39,907 nt of DNA from an uncultured Eubacteriales bacterium (GCA_902790015.1 CADAQF010000020.1:1-39907); one strand, 5' to 3'. Numbered from the stretch's first letter, positions 8,654-16,267 are shown. Notes: generated by a model from the letters alone, not told the origin. A program made the numbers and translations.

Positions 8654-9433
8654 ATGCTTTCACCATTTTCCCGTACGGAACGGCTGTTTGGGAGCGACGC
8701 CATGCAGCGCCTTGCCCGCGCGCGGGTGGCGGTGTTCGGGATAGGGGGCGTGGGCGGCTACGTCTGCGAGGCGCTGTGCCGAAGCGGCGTGGGCGCATTG
8801 GACCTGATCGACTGCGATACGGTCAGTATCACCAACCTGAACCGCCAGATCATAGCTTTGCGTGATACGGTGGGCCGCCTCAAGACGGACGTCATGCGGG
8901 AGCGTCTGCTGAACATCAATCAGGAGCTGACCGTGCGCGTATATCCCGTGCTGGCCCTGCCCGAAAACATGGACGACTTTCCCTTCGCCGAATATGATTA
9001 TGCGGTGGACGCGGTGGATACGGTGGCGGCCAAGGTCGCCCTGGCGGAAATATGCGAAAGGACAAAAACGCCCCTCATCAGCAGCATGGGCACGGGCAAT
9101 AAGCTGGACCCCTCCCGTTTGACTGTGACCGACATAAGCCGCACCCGGACGGACCCGCTGGCCCGCGCCGTCCGCCAGGCGCTGCGCAAAAGGGGCATCG
9201 TCCGTCTGCAGGTGGTCTGGTCGGACGAGGAGCCGCTGACGCCGATCGCCCTGGACGATGGGGAACAGCCGGCGCCGGGCCGGCGCGCCGTGCCGGGCAG
9301 CACGGCCTTTGTGCCTCCCGCCGCGGGGCTTTTGATCGCTTCCCGGGTGGTCAGGGATATAGCGGCGGGTGAGATACCGGCGGACAGGATACCTCAAAGC
9401 GTAAAACAGGAGGCACCATGCCCAGGGAAATGA
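8654..9433 (+). CDS. tcdA: tRNA threonylcarbamoyladenosine dehydratase
   Basis: A 259-residue ThiF/MoeB/E1-like enzyme that cyclises t6A37 to ct6A in tRNAs reading ANN codons, using ATP. The nucleotide-binding motif GIGGVGG is at 29-35, followed by DLIDCDTVSITNLNRQ with the conserved Asp, Asn and Arg of the adenylation site. SSMGTGNKLDP in the middle is typical of TcdA/YgdL. AAAAGGAG lies just before the ATG. The gene overlaps ttcA by 16 bp, so two tRNA-modification enzymes are translationally coupled. Confidence 0.92.
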   Translation: MLSPFSRTERLFGSDAMQRLARARVAVFGIGGVGGYVCEALCRSGVGALDLIDCDTVSITNLNRQIIALRDTVGRLKTDVMRERLLNINQELTVRVYPVLALPENMDDFPFAEYDYAVDAVDTVAAKVALAEICERTKTPLISSMGTGNKLDPSRLTVTDISRTRTDPLARAVRQALRKRGIVRLQVVWSDEEPLTPIALDDGEQPAPGRRAVPGSTAFVPPAAGLLIASRVVRDIAAGEIPADRIPQSVKQEAPCPGK

Positions 9434-10299
9434 GCGGTGTGACATTGATCGAGCGCAGCATCCACAAGCGCTTCAGAAAGGAACTGTGGACGCCCTTCCT
9501 GCATGCGCTCAAGCGGTATGAGCTGTTAAAAGAAGGCGACCGGGTGGCCGTCTGCATCTCGGGCGGGAAGGACTCCATGCTCCTGGCCGTGCTGATGCGG
9601 CTTTTGCAGCGCTACAGCGATTTTCCCTTTGAGCTGGTCTTTCTGGTGATGGACCCGGGGTACAGCAGGGAAAACAGGGCGCGCATCGAGGAAAACGCGG
9701 CCAGGCTCTGCCTGCCGCTGGACATTTTTGAAACAGACATTTTCACCGTCGCCGACGGGACGGACCGCAACCCCTGCTATCTCTGCGCCCGGATGCGCCG
9801 GGGAAACCTCTACGCCCGCGCCAGGGAGCTTGGGTGCAACAAGATAGCCCTGGGCCATCACCTGAACGACGTGATCGAGACCACGGTGATGGCCATGCTC
9901 TATGGGTCCCAGCTGCAGGGCATGCTGCCAAGGCTGCCGTCGGATCATTTCCCGGGGATGGAGCTGATCAGGCCGCTGTACTGTATCCTGGAAAGGGATA
10001 TCGTCGCCTGGGCCCGCTACAACGGGCTTTCCTTCCTGCAGTGCGCCTGCAAAATGACCGAGCGCGGGAAAAAGGATGAGGACGCCTCCAAGCGCCGGGC
10101 CGTCAAGCAGATGATAGAAGGCCTGCGCAGGACCGAGCCCGATATCGAGCGGCGCATCTTCGCCGCCGTCCACACCGTGAACATACAGACCTTCCCCGGC
10201 TTCAAGGAAAACGGGCAGGAGCATTCCTTCCTGGAAGGATACGAAGAAATGGCCCGGAGGAAGTGGGGACCCGGCGGCGACGGGCCCGCGGCTGAATGA
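9418..10299 (+). CDS. TtcA family tRNA thiolation / PP-loop ATPase
   Basis: A 293-residue protein of the TtcA family, whose members convert cytidine 32 in tRNA to 2-thiocytidine. The PP-loop SGGKDS is at 48-53. Cys120 and Cys123 (CYLC) with Cys209/Cys211 (QCAC) match the Fe-S cluster cysteines of TtcA. GHHLNDVIET near 146-155 is the usual C-terminal ATP-pyrophosphatase motif. AGGAGG precedes the ATG, which overlaps the end of tcdA. Clostridial members are distant from E. coli TtcA, so the target base should be treated as likely rather than certain. The hairpin-repeat block begins 17 bp after the stop codon. Confidence 0.88.
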   Translation: MPREMSGVTLIERSIHKRFRKELWTPFLHALKRYELLKEGDRVAVCISGGKDSMLLAVLMRLLQRYSDFPFELVFLVMDPGYSRENRARIEENAARLCLPLDIFETDIFTVADGTDRNPCYLCARMRRGNLYARARELGCNKIALGHHLNDVIETTVMAMLYGSQLQGMLPRLPSDHFPGMELIRPLYCILERDIVAWARYNGLSFLQCACKMTERGKKDEDASKRRAVKQMIEGLRRTEPDIERRIFAAVHTVNIQTFPGFKENGQEHSFLEGYEEMARRKWGPGGDGPAAE

Positions 10300-10315
10300 A
10301 TAATCGGTGAAGAAT

Positions 10316-10416
10316 AAAAAAGAAAAAAGCTGAAAAAGTGAAACGGATAACTGTTCTTTTCGTCACGGAATCCCAAAGTCCGCCGATTTATTCGGCGGAT
10401 GCCGAAGGCACCCGCA
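10316..10416 (-). repeat. Tail of the hairpin composite, left copy
   Basis: This stretch is nearly identical, in reverse orientation, to 16539-16633. Shared parts are hairpins built from GG(A/G)TGCC-type and CCGCCGA/TCGGCGG arms, the string GGATTCCGTGACG, and a T-rich end with GTTTCACTT and TTCAGCT. The CCGCCGA stem is conserved while its 5-base loop differs (ATAAA here, GTGAA there). It abuts the end of the ttcA-like gene. Confidence 0.8.
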
Positions 10417-10483
10417 GGGGTGAGGAGGGCCCGGAAATCGGTCCGGTGGACCGATTTTACCGACGAACGGGCCGGCAGGCCCT
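10417..10483 (-). repeat. Hairpin repeat module, copy 2 (67 bp)
   Basis: Reverse-oriented module of exactly 67 bp. In module orientation the core arms are AAATCGGTCC and GGACCGATTT around ACC (10435-10457 on the plus strand). Compared with the common stem, an A-T pair has become T-A on both sides, a compensatory change. Confidence 0.85.
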
Positions 10484-10575
10484 GGATTGGGATGAAGTGA
10501 CGGAAAGAACTTGGCGAGGAGAGTGCGAGGGGAGAACACCCTCGCGTCAGATCGTATCCCACCGGCTTCGCCGGT
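10484..10575 (-). repeat. Hairpin-rich spacer between modules 2 and 3
   Basis: Contains GCGAGGG/CCCTCGC (10525-10531 and 10539-10545), and CCCACCGGC/GCCGGTGGG (10558-10566 and 10570-10578, loop TTC), the latter running into module 3. Both stems are perfect. This spacer is absent at 16405-16538, where two modules are directly abutted. Confidence 0.6.
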
Positions 10576-10642
10576 GGGGTGAGGAGGGCCCGGAAAACGG
10601 TCCGGTGGACCATTTTCACCGACGAACGGGCCGGCAGGCCCT
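10576..10642 (-). repeat. Hairpin repeat module, copy 3 (67 bp)
   Basis: Reverse-oriented module of exactly 67 bp. In module orientation the arms are GAAAATGGTCC and GGACCGTTTTC around ACC (10593-10617 on the plus strand). One C-to-T change in the 5' arm leaves a U-G wobble pair in that orientation. Confidence 0.85.
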
Positions 10643-10790
10643 GGAAAGGGTTTTCCGTCAGGAAAACAGGTCCTTGCGGCTTTTCCGCCCGGGAGCCCTG
10701 AAAGGGCGACAGGAAAAGCCGTAGGGGATCGTTGGGAAGGGGACGAAGTCCCCGTCCCACGGCTCACGCATTCGCGTGAGCCGTGTAAAA
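10643..10790 (-). repeat. Inner part of the left composite with the GCTCACGC hairpin
   Basis: Several perfect stems follow each other: GGCTTTTCC/GGAAAAGCC (10678-10686 and 10712-10720), GGGGAC/GTCCCC (about 10739-10753), and a 12-bp stem CACGGCTCACGC/GCGTGAGCCGTG (10758-10769 and 10774-10785, loop ATTC). The last hairpin and the adjoining GGGGACTT are also found, in the other orientation, at 16089-16125. Confidence 0.7.
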
Positions 10791-10804
10791 CTTATATCGA
10801 ACGA

Positions 10805-10834
10805 TTGACGAAAAAACCTGCGCTGGTGTAGAAT
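10805..10834 (+). promoter_or_regulatory. Promoter of the capA-like operon
   Basis: TTGACG (10805-10810), an 18-bp spacer and TAGAAT (10829-10834), 34 bp before the TTG start codon. It lies just outside the repeat composite. Confidence 0.7.
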
Positions 10835-10867
10835 AAACGGGATTATGTTCGGAAGGGAAGGATCGGT

Positions 10868-12934
10868 TTGCGGAAAATTCGCACAGCGGCCCTGCTGGCG
10901 CTGGTGATGATATTGCTGACAGCCGGCGCCGAGGCGCGGGACATGCGCGGCTATGACAAACAGGACGGAGGCTGGCAGTATGTCCTGCTGGGCGCGTACC
11001 CCTATGAGGCCGACGGGACGCCCGCGGACGTGCTGTGGCGCGTGCTTTCCGTGGAAAACGGGCAGGCGCTGCTGCTTTCGGAGGAAGTGCTGGACGTGCG
11101 CCAGGTCATCAACGAGACCGACCAGAACGTCATCAAGGCCCGCACCTACCGCCGCATCTCCGCCTATCAGGAAAGCGACCTGTATACCTGGATGAACACG
11201 GAGATGCTGGACGCGCTGTTAAGCAAGGACTGGCAGGCACTTTTGGTGAACGGGGAGGGAGGCCTCCTGTACTGCCTGACCACCGACCAGTTTACCACCG
11301 CCGCCTACGGCTTCAACCGCTCCCTGTACGGGGAGAACTTTCCGGACCGCAAGGCCAAAGGCACCCCGTGGTATGAGGCGCGGGGCGGCTATGTGGACCG
11401 CGGCACGAAGACCGCGACCTACTGGACCGCGACCATCAGGGGCAAGAGCGGCTATCAGCTGCAGCTGGTGGGCTATAACGGCCATCTGAGCTGGGGCGCC
11501 TATACCCGGGTGAACGTCGGCGTCCGCCCGGCGCTGACCATAGACCTGACCCGGTGCCTGATCAGCGGCGAAGGCACGAAGGACGATCCCTTCCGCCTGA
11601 CTTTGACGGAAGAAGCGCCCTATGCCCCTTCCCCGGAGGACGAAAGGGCCCTGACCAGTGCGCCGGCGGGAGAAACGCCGGAAAATGCCGCGCCTGAGGA
11701 AGCCGCCGGGACCGATCAGCCCGCTTATTCCGCCGAGGACGCTGAAGCACAGGATGCCCCTGCGGAAGAAGCCGCCCCGGAAGGGGAGCAGCCGCAGACG
11801 GCCCCTTCGCTGGAGGATGTTTTAAGCGGCAGGGCGCCCCTTGTGGTGGAGCTGCCGGTGCCGGTTGAAGACGGCCCCGCAGGCGTTGCCCCGCAGGATA
11901 AGGCGGAGGAGACCGCCCCCCGTTTTTCTGAGGGTACGCTGCTTCTTTCGTTCATCGGCGATCTGAGCATCGGAGACGCCACGCAGTCCCGCGCGCAGGA
12001 GAATTCGCTGACCGGCGTGATCGACCGCGAAGGCTATGCGTATCCCTTCTCGCTGGTTTCGGATCATCTGAAGGCGGACGATTACACCTTTGCCAACCTG
12101 GAAGTGAATTTCACCGAAAGGGACGTCCTCAAGTCCGACAAGAAATACAACATGATCGGAAAACCGGAGTTCGTGAACGTCCTTACACAGGGCGGGGTGG
12201 ACGTGGTCAATACGGTCAACAACCACTGCATGGACTTCACCCTTCTGGGCTATCAGGATACCCTGGACACGCTGGACAGGGCGGGGATCAACCATTTCGG
12301 CTCCGTGTACCCGGGCACCGACCGGGGCTCGGACATACTGGGCTACGCGGAGGTCAACGGCGTCAAAATAGGCATGGTGGGCTATTCCTACCCCCAGGAG
12401 TACGATCTGGTCAAGTTCAAAAACCGCTTCAAGACCCTTCGCGACCAGGGCTGCGACCTGATCGTCTGCAGCCTGCACTGGGGCCGGGAGGAGCACCTGA
12501 CCAGCGAATTCTGGCAGTACAAGTTCGCCCGCGATCTGATCGACGCCGGGGCGGACGTGATCTGGGGCCATCATCCCCACGTGGTGCAGCCCATCATGTT
12601 CTATAAGGGAAAGCCCATCCTGTTCTCCACCGGCAATTTCATTTTCGGCACCATGAGCGACGTGGACCCCTCCACCGGCATTTTCCAGCTGGAATACGAC
12701 CTTTCCGGGGACAGGCCCGTTTTGTCCCTTCTGAACGTGATCCCCTGCCAGATCGGCGCGCGCGGCGACTACCGTCCCTATGAGCTGACCGATGAAAAGG
12801 AAAGGCAAAAGTGCCTTAACAAGCTGATCCACAAAAAGAACGTGTACCTGATGACCAACCTGCCCCAGAGCTTCGCTTTGACCGGCAGGGTCACCGTCCT
12901 GCCGGACGGCACGCTCACGGACTGGACAGAATGA
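10868..12934 (+). CDS. Secreted CapA-family protein with N-terminal DUF6273-like domain
   Basis: A 688-residue exported protein in three parts. A signal peptide (1-23) is followed by a DUF6273-like domain (about 28-235; WQYVLLGAYP, WRVLSVENGQALLLSE, VNVGVRPALTIDL). Next is a disordered Ala/Glu/Pro-rich linker (about 245-350). The CapA/PGA_cap metallophosphatase-like domain (about 355-640) shows SFIGDLSIG, TVNNHCMDF, CSLHWGREEH, WGHHPHVVQP and FSTGNFIFG. CapA proteins take part in poly-gamma-glutamate export or cell-surface polymer metabolism, but no capB or capC is nearby, so the substrate is unknown. The start is TTG with AAGGA upstream; the nearest ATG (10845) is out of frame. A phosphodiester glycosidase-like gene follows 22 bp later. 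Confidence 0.88.
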   Translation: MRKIRTAALLALVMILLTAGAEARDMRGYDKQDGGWQYVLLGAYPYEADGTPADVLWRVLSVENGQALLLSEEVLDVRQVINETDQNVIKARTYRRISAYQESDLYTWMNTEMLDALLSKDWQALLVNGEGGLLYCLTTDQFTTAAYGFNRSLYGENFPDRKAKGTPWYEARGGYVDRGTKTATYWTATIRGKSGYQLQLVGYNGHLSWGAYTRVNVGVRPALTIDLTRCLISGEGTKDDPFRLTLTEEAPYAPSPEDERALTSAPAGETPENAAPEEAAGTDQPAYSAEDAEAQDAPAEEAAPEGEQPQTAPSLEDVLSGRAPLVVELPVPVEDGPAGVAPQDKAEETAPRFSEGTLLLSFIGDLSIGDATQSRAQENSLTGVIDREGYAYPFSLVSDHLKADDYTFANLEVNFTERDVLKSDKKYNMIGKPEFVNVLTQGGVDVVNTVNNHCMDFTLLGYQDTLDTLDRAGINHFGSVYPGTDRGSDILGYAEVNGVKIGMVGYSYPQEYDLVKFKNRFKTLRDQGCDLIVCSLHWGREEHLTSEFWQYKFARDLIDAGADVIWGHHPHVVQPIMFYKGKPILFSTGNFIFGTMSDVDPSTGIFQLEYDLSGDRPVLSLLNVIPCQIGARGDYRPYELTDEKERQKCLNKLIHKKNVYLMTNLPQSFALTGRVTVLPDGTLTDWTE

Positions 12935-12956
12935 ACCATACGGAGGACTGAATCGA

Positions 12957-13892
12957 ATGAAACGCGTGATTTCCCTGATTTTGACCGCCCTGCTGCTGAT
13001 CTCCCTGCTGGTGCTCGCGCCCTCCGAGTCCGTGTTCGCGGCGGTGGTCCCCATCCCGCTGGAGAAAGAAAAAATGGACGATCCCGATCCGTCCTTCTAC
13101 CTGTCCGACACCGAATATATGGATGAAAGCCTGCACATCACCATCGAAAAAGGCGTCTTTGAGGACTGCAATTATGTCGTGGCCCGCATCAAGATCGCCC
13201 ATCCGTCCCAGATCCGCACCCGCATGACCACGGACAACGGCAAGCAGCGCCTGAACCTCAACTGGTGGCGCAGCCATCTGAACCCCATCCTGGCCATCAA
13301 CGGGGACAATTACGGCGACAACTTTACAGAGCTGGGCCGCCACATTGTCCGGCAGGGGGTTCTCAAGCGCCACAACATCAGCGGCCGTCAGAAGGTTTTT
13401 CTGGACGCGCTGATCATCGACGACAAAGGGGATTTCCACATCATCCAGAACGCCACCGAGACGGACTTTGAAGCCTTCGAGGGCACGATCATCAACAGCT
13501 TTTCCTTCGGCCCCGCCCTGATCGTGGACGGAGAGGTGATCCAGGAATACGATGCGGACTACGGCAAAATGTATGCCGCCTACAAGGACGCCCGCCGCCT
13601 GTGCATCGCGCAGACCGGGCCGCTTGAATACATGGTGGTGACCACGGAAGGGCCCGAGGACCCGGGGAACAAGAAAAGCCTGTACATCGACCGGTTTGCC
13701 TATCTGGTCAGTACCCTGGGCACGGTGTCCAACGCCTATAACCTGGACGGCGGCTCCTCCGCCACGCTCATGTTCCACGGGGAGAAGATCAATTCCGTCC
13801 ACGCCAAGACCAGCCGCGCCCTGGCGGATATGATCTATTTTGCGAGCGCGTATGTGCCCGAGGGCCTGCCGGAGCCGATCGGGGCCCGCTGA
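12957..13892 (+). CDS. Secreted phosphodiester glycosidase (NAGPA domain) family protein
   Basis: A 311-residue exported protein: signal peptide 1-28 and one NAGPA/DUF2233 domain. Typical features are AINGDNY near 110, SFGPALIVDGEV near 185, and the signature NLDGGSSATLMF near 262. Members are related to the uncovering enzyme that removes N-acetylglucosamine from a phosphodiester, and bacterial ones are linked to exopolysaccharide or wall-polymer processing. GGAGG lies 10 bp before the ATG. Its place between the CapA-like and Lgt-like genes suggests an envelope-polymer role; the substrate is unknown. Confidence 0.88.
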   Translation: MKRVISLILTALLLISLLVLAPSESVFAAVVPIPLEKEKMDDPDPSFYLSDTEYMDESLHITIEKGVFEDCNYVVARIKIAHPSQIRTRMTTDNGKQRLNLNWWRSHLNPILAINGDNYGDNFTELGRHIVRQGVLKRHNISGRQKVFLDALIIDDKGDFHIIQNATETDFEAFEGTIINSFSFGPALIVDGEVIQEYDADYGKMYAAYKDARRLCIAQTGPLEYMVVTTEGPEDPGNKKSLYIDRFAYLVSTLGTVSNAYNLDGGSSATLMFHGEKINSVHAKTSRALADMIYFASAYVPEGLPEPIGAR

Positions 13893-13910
13893 GAAACGGG
13901 GGGATATGCG

Positions 13911-14897
13911 ATGGGTGAAGTAACGATCCTTTTTCATGTGTTCGGGCTGCCGGTGACGGCCTGGGCGCTGTGCGTGACGCTGGGCGCCCTGTTTGGCGCG
14001 CTGACGCTTTTGTACCTGAGCGGAAAACGCGGCGTGCCTGCGGATTCATCGGCGCTTTTCCTGCTGCTCACCACCGCCCTGGGCATGTTTCTGAGCCATA
14101 TGCTGTTTGCGCTCGTGGCCGATCTGCTGGACCCCTTCGTGGGGGAAAGCATGGGAAAAAGCCTTTTGGGCTACATCTTTGACCCCACCAAAGGCGGCTA
14201 CATGGGTCTTGGCGTGATCGCCGGCCTGGCGCTGGCGGCGCTGATCGTACGGAAAACGGAAAAGGTATCCCTGCAGGAGCTTTTTAAAGCGGGGCTTCCG
14301 GCCGCGCTCCTGGTGATCGGCGTGGCAAAATGGGGCGAATGGCTGTGCGGTCAGGGCACCGGGCCCGAGGCCTCCACGTGCTTTTTCCCGGTCTCCTTCG
14401 CGCCCGATCCCGAATACCAGGACTGGCGGGTCATCGCCGTGTTCTGGCTGGGCGGGCTGTACGCGATCTGCCTGGCTGTCTGGGGCATCCTGGGGGCGCA
14501 TAAAAAGGACGGCGTCCGCCCGGTCACGCTGTTAACGCTGTATCTGGCCGGTCAGGTGCTTTTAGATATGCTCCGGGAGGACGAATACGTTCACTATCTG
14601 GCCATGAACTTTGTCCGTATGGACCAGCTGTTTTCGGTGCTGGTGATGGCGGGGCTCATGGTGTGGGCAAGTATCCGTGTAAAACGCGGGGGGCAGAAAG
14701 GCCTTGTTAGCTGCTGGGCGCTGATGCTTTTAAGCGTCGGTCTTTGCGTGGGGCTCCAGTTCCTGTTTGACAAGCCTCTGCCGCTGTTCGGGAACCTGAT
14801 CTATTTCCCGGGGTGGCTGGTGTATGCGCTGGTCGGCGTCACCGGCGCAGGTATGGGCTTTGCCACCCTCTCGCTGCTCAAAAAGGCCCGGACATAA
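13911..14897 (+). CDS. Lgt-like polytopic membrane protein lacking the catalytic motifs
   Basis: A 328-residue membrane protein with roughly seven or eight hydrophobic helices. The order of helices and short motifs (GLGVIAGL, then GVAKWGEWLCGQGTG, then WRVIAVFWLGGLYA, then DQLFSVLVMAG) mirrors prolipoprotein diacylglyceryl transferase. However, the HGGL histidine is replaced by YMGLG, and the GRxGNF-type arginine segment by KWGEW. It therefore looks like a divergent paralogue that is unlikely to be an ordinary Lgt. GGGGGGAT precedes the ATG, 18 bp after the NAGPA gene. Low-identity membrane similarity could mislead, so the family link is moderate. Confidence 0.65.
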   Translation: MGEVTILFHVFGLPVTAWALCVTLGALFGALTLLYLSGKRGVPADSSALFLLLTTALGMFLSHMLFALVADLLDPFVGESMGKSLLGYIFDPTKGGYMGLGVIAGLALAALIVRKTEKVSLQELFKAGLPAALLVIGVAKWGEWLCGQGTGPEASTCFFPVSFAPDPEYQDWRVIAVFWLGGLYAICLAVWGILGAHKKDGVRPVTLLTLYLAGQVLLDMLREDEYVHYLAMNFVRMDQLFSVLVMAGLMVWASIRVKRGGQKGLVSCWALMLLSVGLCVGLQFLFDKPLPLFGNLIYFPGWLVYALVGVTGAGMGFATLSLLKKART

Positions 14898-14900
14898 AGA

Positions 14901-14934
14901 AAAGAAAAAAGCCCGTCCCGGCTCCCGGGACGGG
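14901..14934 (-). terminator. Terminator after nrdR
   Basis: A 10-bp perfect stem, CCCGTCCCGG (14912-14921) and CCGGGACGGG (14925-14934), followed on the minus strand by CTTTTTTCTTT. It terminates aroK-nrdR and may also slow transcripts from the opposite gene. Confidence 0.85.
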
Positions 14935-14953
14935 TGAACGCGCCGCTTTCAGG

Positions 14954-15427
14954 TCAGGGCGCTTTATCGGGCTTTTGCTCGGTCTGCAGGCGGGACATCT
15001 CCTTAAGGAAGGTGGACAGGTCGGTGAACTGCCGGTAAACGGAGGCGAAACGGATGTAGGCCACCTCGTCCAGCCGGCGGAGCTCCTCCATGATCATTTC
15101 GCCGATCTGGCGGGTCGTCACTTCCTCCTGCATGCTGTTGAACACCGCCTGCTCGACCCGGCTTACGATGGCTTCGATATCCGCCGCGGAGACGGGCCGC
15201 TTGTGGCAGGCGGCTATGATGCCGTTCCTGATCTTGTTTTCGTCAAACAGCTCGCGGGACTGATCCTTCTTGATGACCAGCAGGGTGGGCTGTTCGATGG
15301 TCTCGTAGGTGGTGAAGCGCTTGCCGCACTGGATGCATTCGCGCTTGCGGCGGATGCTGTTGCCCTCCTTGACGGGGCGGGAGTCCAGCACCTTGCAGTC
15401 TTCAAACCCGCACACGGGGCATCTCAT
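14954..15427 (-). CDS. nrdR: Transcriptional repressor NrdR
   Basis: A 157-residue regulator that represses ribonucleotide reductase genes in response to ATP/dATP. An N-terminal zinc ribbon (Cys3, Cys6, Cys31, Cys34; MRCPVC and CIQC) is followed by RFTTYE and an ATP-cone domain (about 46-136). These are the standard family parts at the standard length. Its ATG overlaps the aroK stop codon (ATGA), so translation is coupled. No nrd genes or NrdR boxes were found in the window. Confidence 0.97.
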   Translation of the reverse strand: MRCPVCGFEDCKVLDSRPVKEGNSIRRKRECIQCGKRFTTYETIEQPTLLVIKKDQSRELFDENKIRNGIIAACHKRPVSAADIEAIVSRVEQAVFNSMQEEVTTRQIGEMIMEELRRLDEVAYIRFASVYRQFTDLSTFLKEMSRLQTEQKPDKAP

Positions 15428-15975
15428 GACCTGATCCCCTCCTTTCTGCCGTAGCCGGGCAGGGAAAGAATGCCGTTCACCAGCTCGATCAGCCCGCTCA
15501 CCCCGGGCTGGAACCCGTGGGAATTGTCGAACCGGAAATCGGCCGCGTGGCGGTAATGGCCGATGCGGGCGTTGTATTGTTCGATCACGTCCTCGTGCGT
15601 GCCGCCGCGCAGGGTGGGCCTGCGCTCCATCTTGATATCGGAGAGGATCTGGTCCAGCGGCCGGTCGATAAAAAGGATGATGCCGTGGTTTTTCATCAGG
15701 GTGATGTTTTCCTGGGCCAGCACCGTTCCTTCGCCCGTGGACACCACGCAGGGCTTCACGCCCGTAAGCTCAGCCAGCACGGCGGTTTCGGCGTTGCGGA
15801 AAAAATCCTCCCCCAGGGCGGTATAAATGTCGTTGACGCTCATGCCCATGATCTCAGACACCCGTTGATCGGTATCCGCGAAGGGGATGCCCAGGGCCTG
15901 CGAAAGCCGGAGCCCCAGGGTGGTTTTCCCGCAGCCGGCCATGCCCACCAGAAAAATATGTTCCTGAACTGTCAT
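15424..15975 (-). CDS. aroK: Shikimate kinase (variant glycine triad)
   Basis: A 183-residue P-loop kinase that phosphorylates shikimate in aromatic amino acid synthesis. Visible are the Walker A GMAGCGKTT (11-19), the DTD pair at Asp34/Asp36, Arg60 in GEDFFRNAE, the lid RRPTLRGG near 117-124, and a C-terminal YRHAADFRFDNS. The shikimate-binding GGG is replaced by Gly81-Glu82-Gly83. The ATG at 15975 is preferred because GAAGGA lies upstream; an in-frame GTG at 15996 is the alternative. It is the first gene of a two-gene unit with nrdR. No other shikimate-pathway gene is present, so a related small-molecule kinase remains possible. Confidence 0.85.
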   Translation of the reverse strand: MTVQEHIFLVGMAGCGKTTLGLRLSQALGIPFADTDQRVSEIMGMSVNDIYTALGEDFFRNAETAVLAELTGVKPCVVSTGEGTVLAQENITLMKNHGIILFIDRPLDQILSDIKMERRPTLRGGTHEDVIEQYNARIGHYRHAADFRFDNSHGFQPGVSGLIELVNGILSLPGYGRKEGIRS

Positions 15976-16037
15976 GCTGCGCCATCCTTCTTTCACGTCG
16001 GTCCGGGTGTATAGGAAAGAATCCGTATATTTGTATT

Positions 16038-16066
16038 AATATACCATATATGGTTCGACAATGCAA
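16038..16066 (-). promoter_or_regulatory. Promoter of aroK-nrdR with internal palindrome
   Basis: On the minus strand TTGCAT (16061-16066), a 17-bp spacer and TATATT (16038-16043). The spacer contains the 12-bp perfect palindrome ACCATATATGGT (16043-16054), a candidate operator. Confidence 0.6.
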
Positions 16067-16087
16067 GCACTCCGGAGATGAAATTGG

Positions 16088-16130
16088 GGCTCACGCGATG
16101 CGTGAGCGACTGGGAAGGGGACTTGCAGCC
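16088..16130 (+). repeat. Head of the right composite with the GCTCACGC hairpin
   Basis: GCTCACGC (16089-16096) and GCGTGAGC (16100-16107) form an 8-bp stem around GAT, followed by TGGGAAGGGGACTT. This matches 10739-10785 in the reverse orientation and marks the inward-facing end of the composite. Confidence 0.7.
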
Positions 16131-16188
16131 AGGGCCTGCCGGCCCGTTAGGCGGTGAAAACAGACCTGGGCAGTCTCCAAAGGCTTTC
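16131..16188 (+). repeat. Hairpin repeat module, copy 4 (degenerate core)
   Basis: The head AGGGCCTGCCGGCCCGTTAG is intact, but the core after GAAAAC differs and forms only a weak AGAC/GTCT stem. It stands opposite copy 5, tail to tail. Confidence 0.6.
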
Positions 16189-16199
16189 CCCTCAGAGGG

Positions 16200-16267
16200 G
16201 GGTGAGCAGCGTTTTGGATGACAGGCCAGTGGCCTGTCATCAGCTGCGAACGGGCCGGTAGGCCCTG
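16200..16267 (-). repeat. Hairpin repeat module, copy 5 (stem sequence replaced)
   Basis: In module orientation the head (AGGGCCTACCGGCCCGTTCG) and the CTCACCCC end are conserved. The core arms are GATGACAGGCC and GGCCTGTCATC around ACT (16217-16227 and 16231-16241). The 11-bp stem is perfect but differs from the common stem at five of eleven pairs, each changed on both sides. Confidence 0.8.

Noticed and set aside
10017..10767. Open frames through the left repeat block with recurring GPAGPFVGEN- or GLPARSSVK-like peptides
   Set aside because: The recurring peptides are translations of the 67-bp hairpin module in different frames; there is no ribosome site or codon pattern for a gene. The same holds for frames at 70-435, 15993-16358 and 16365-16592.
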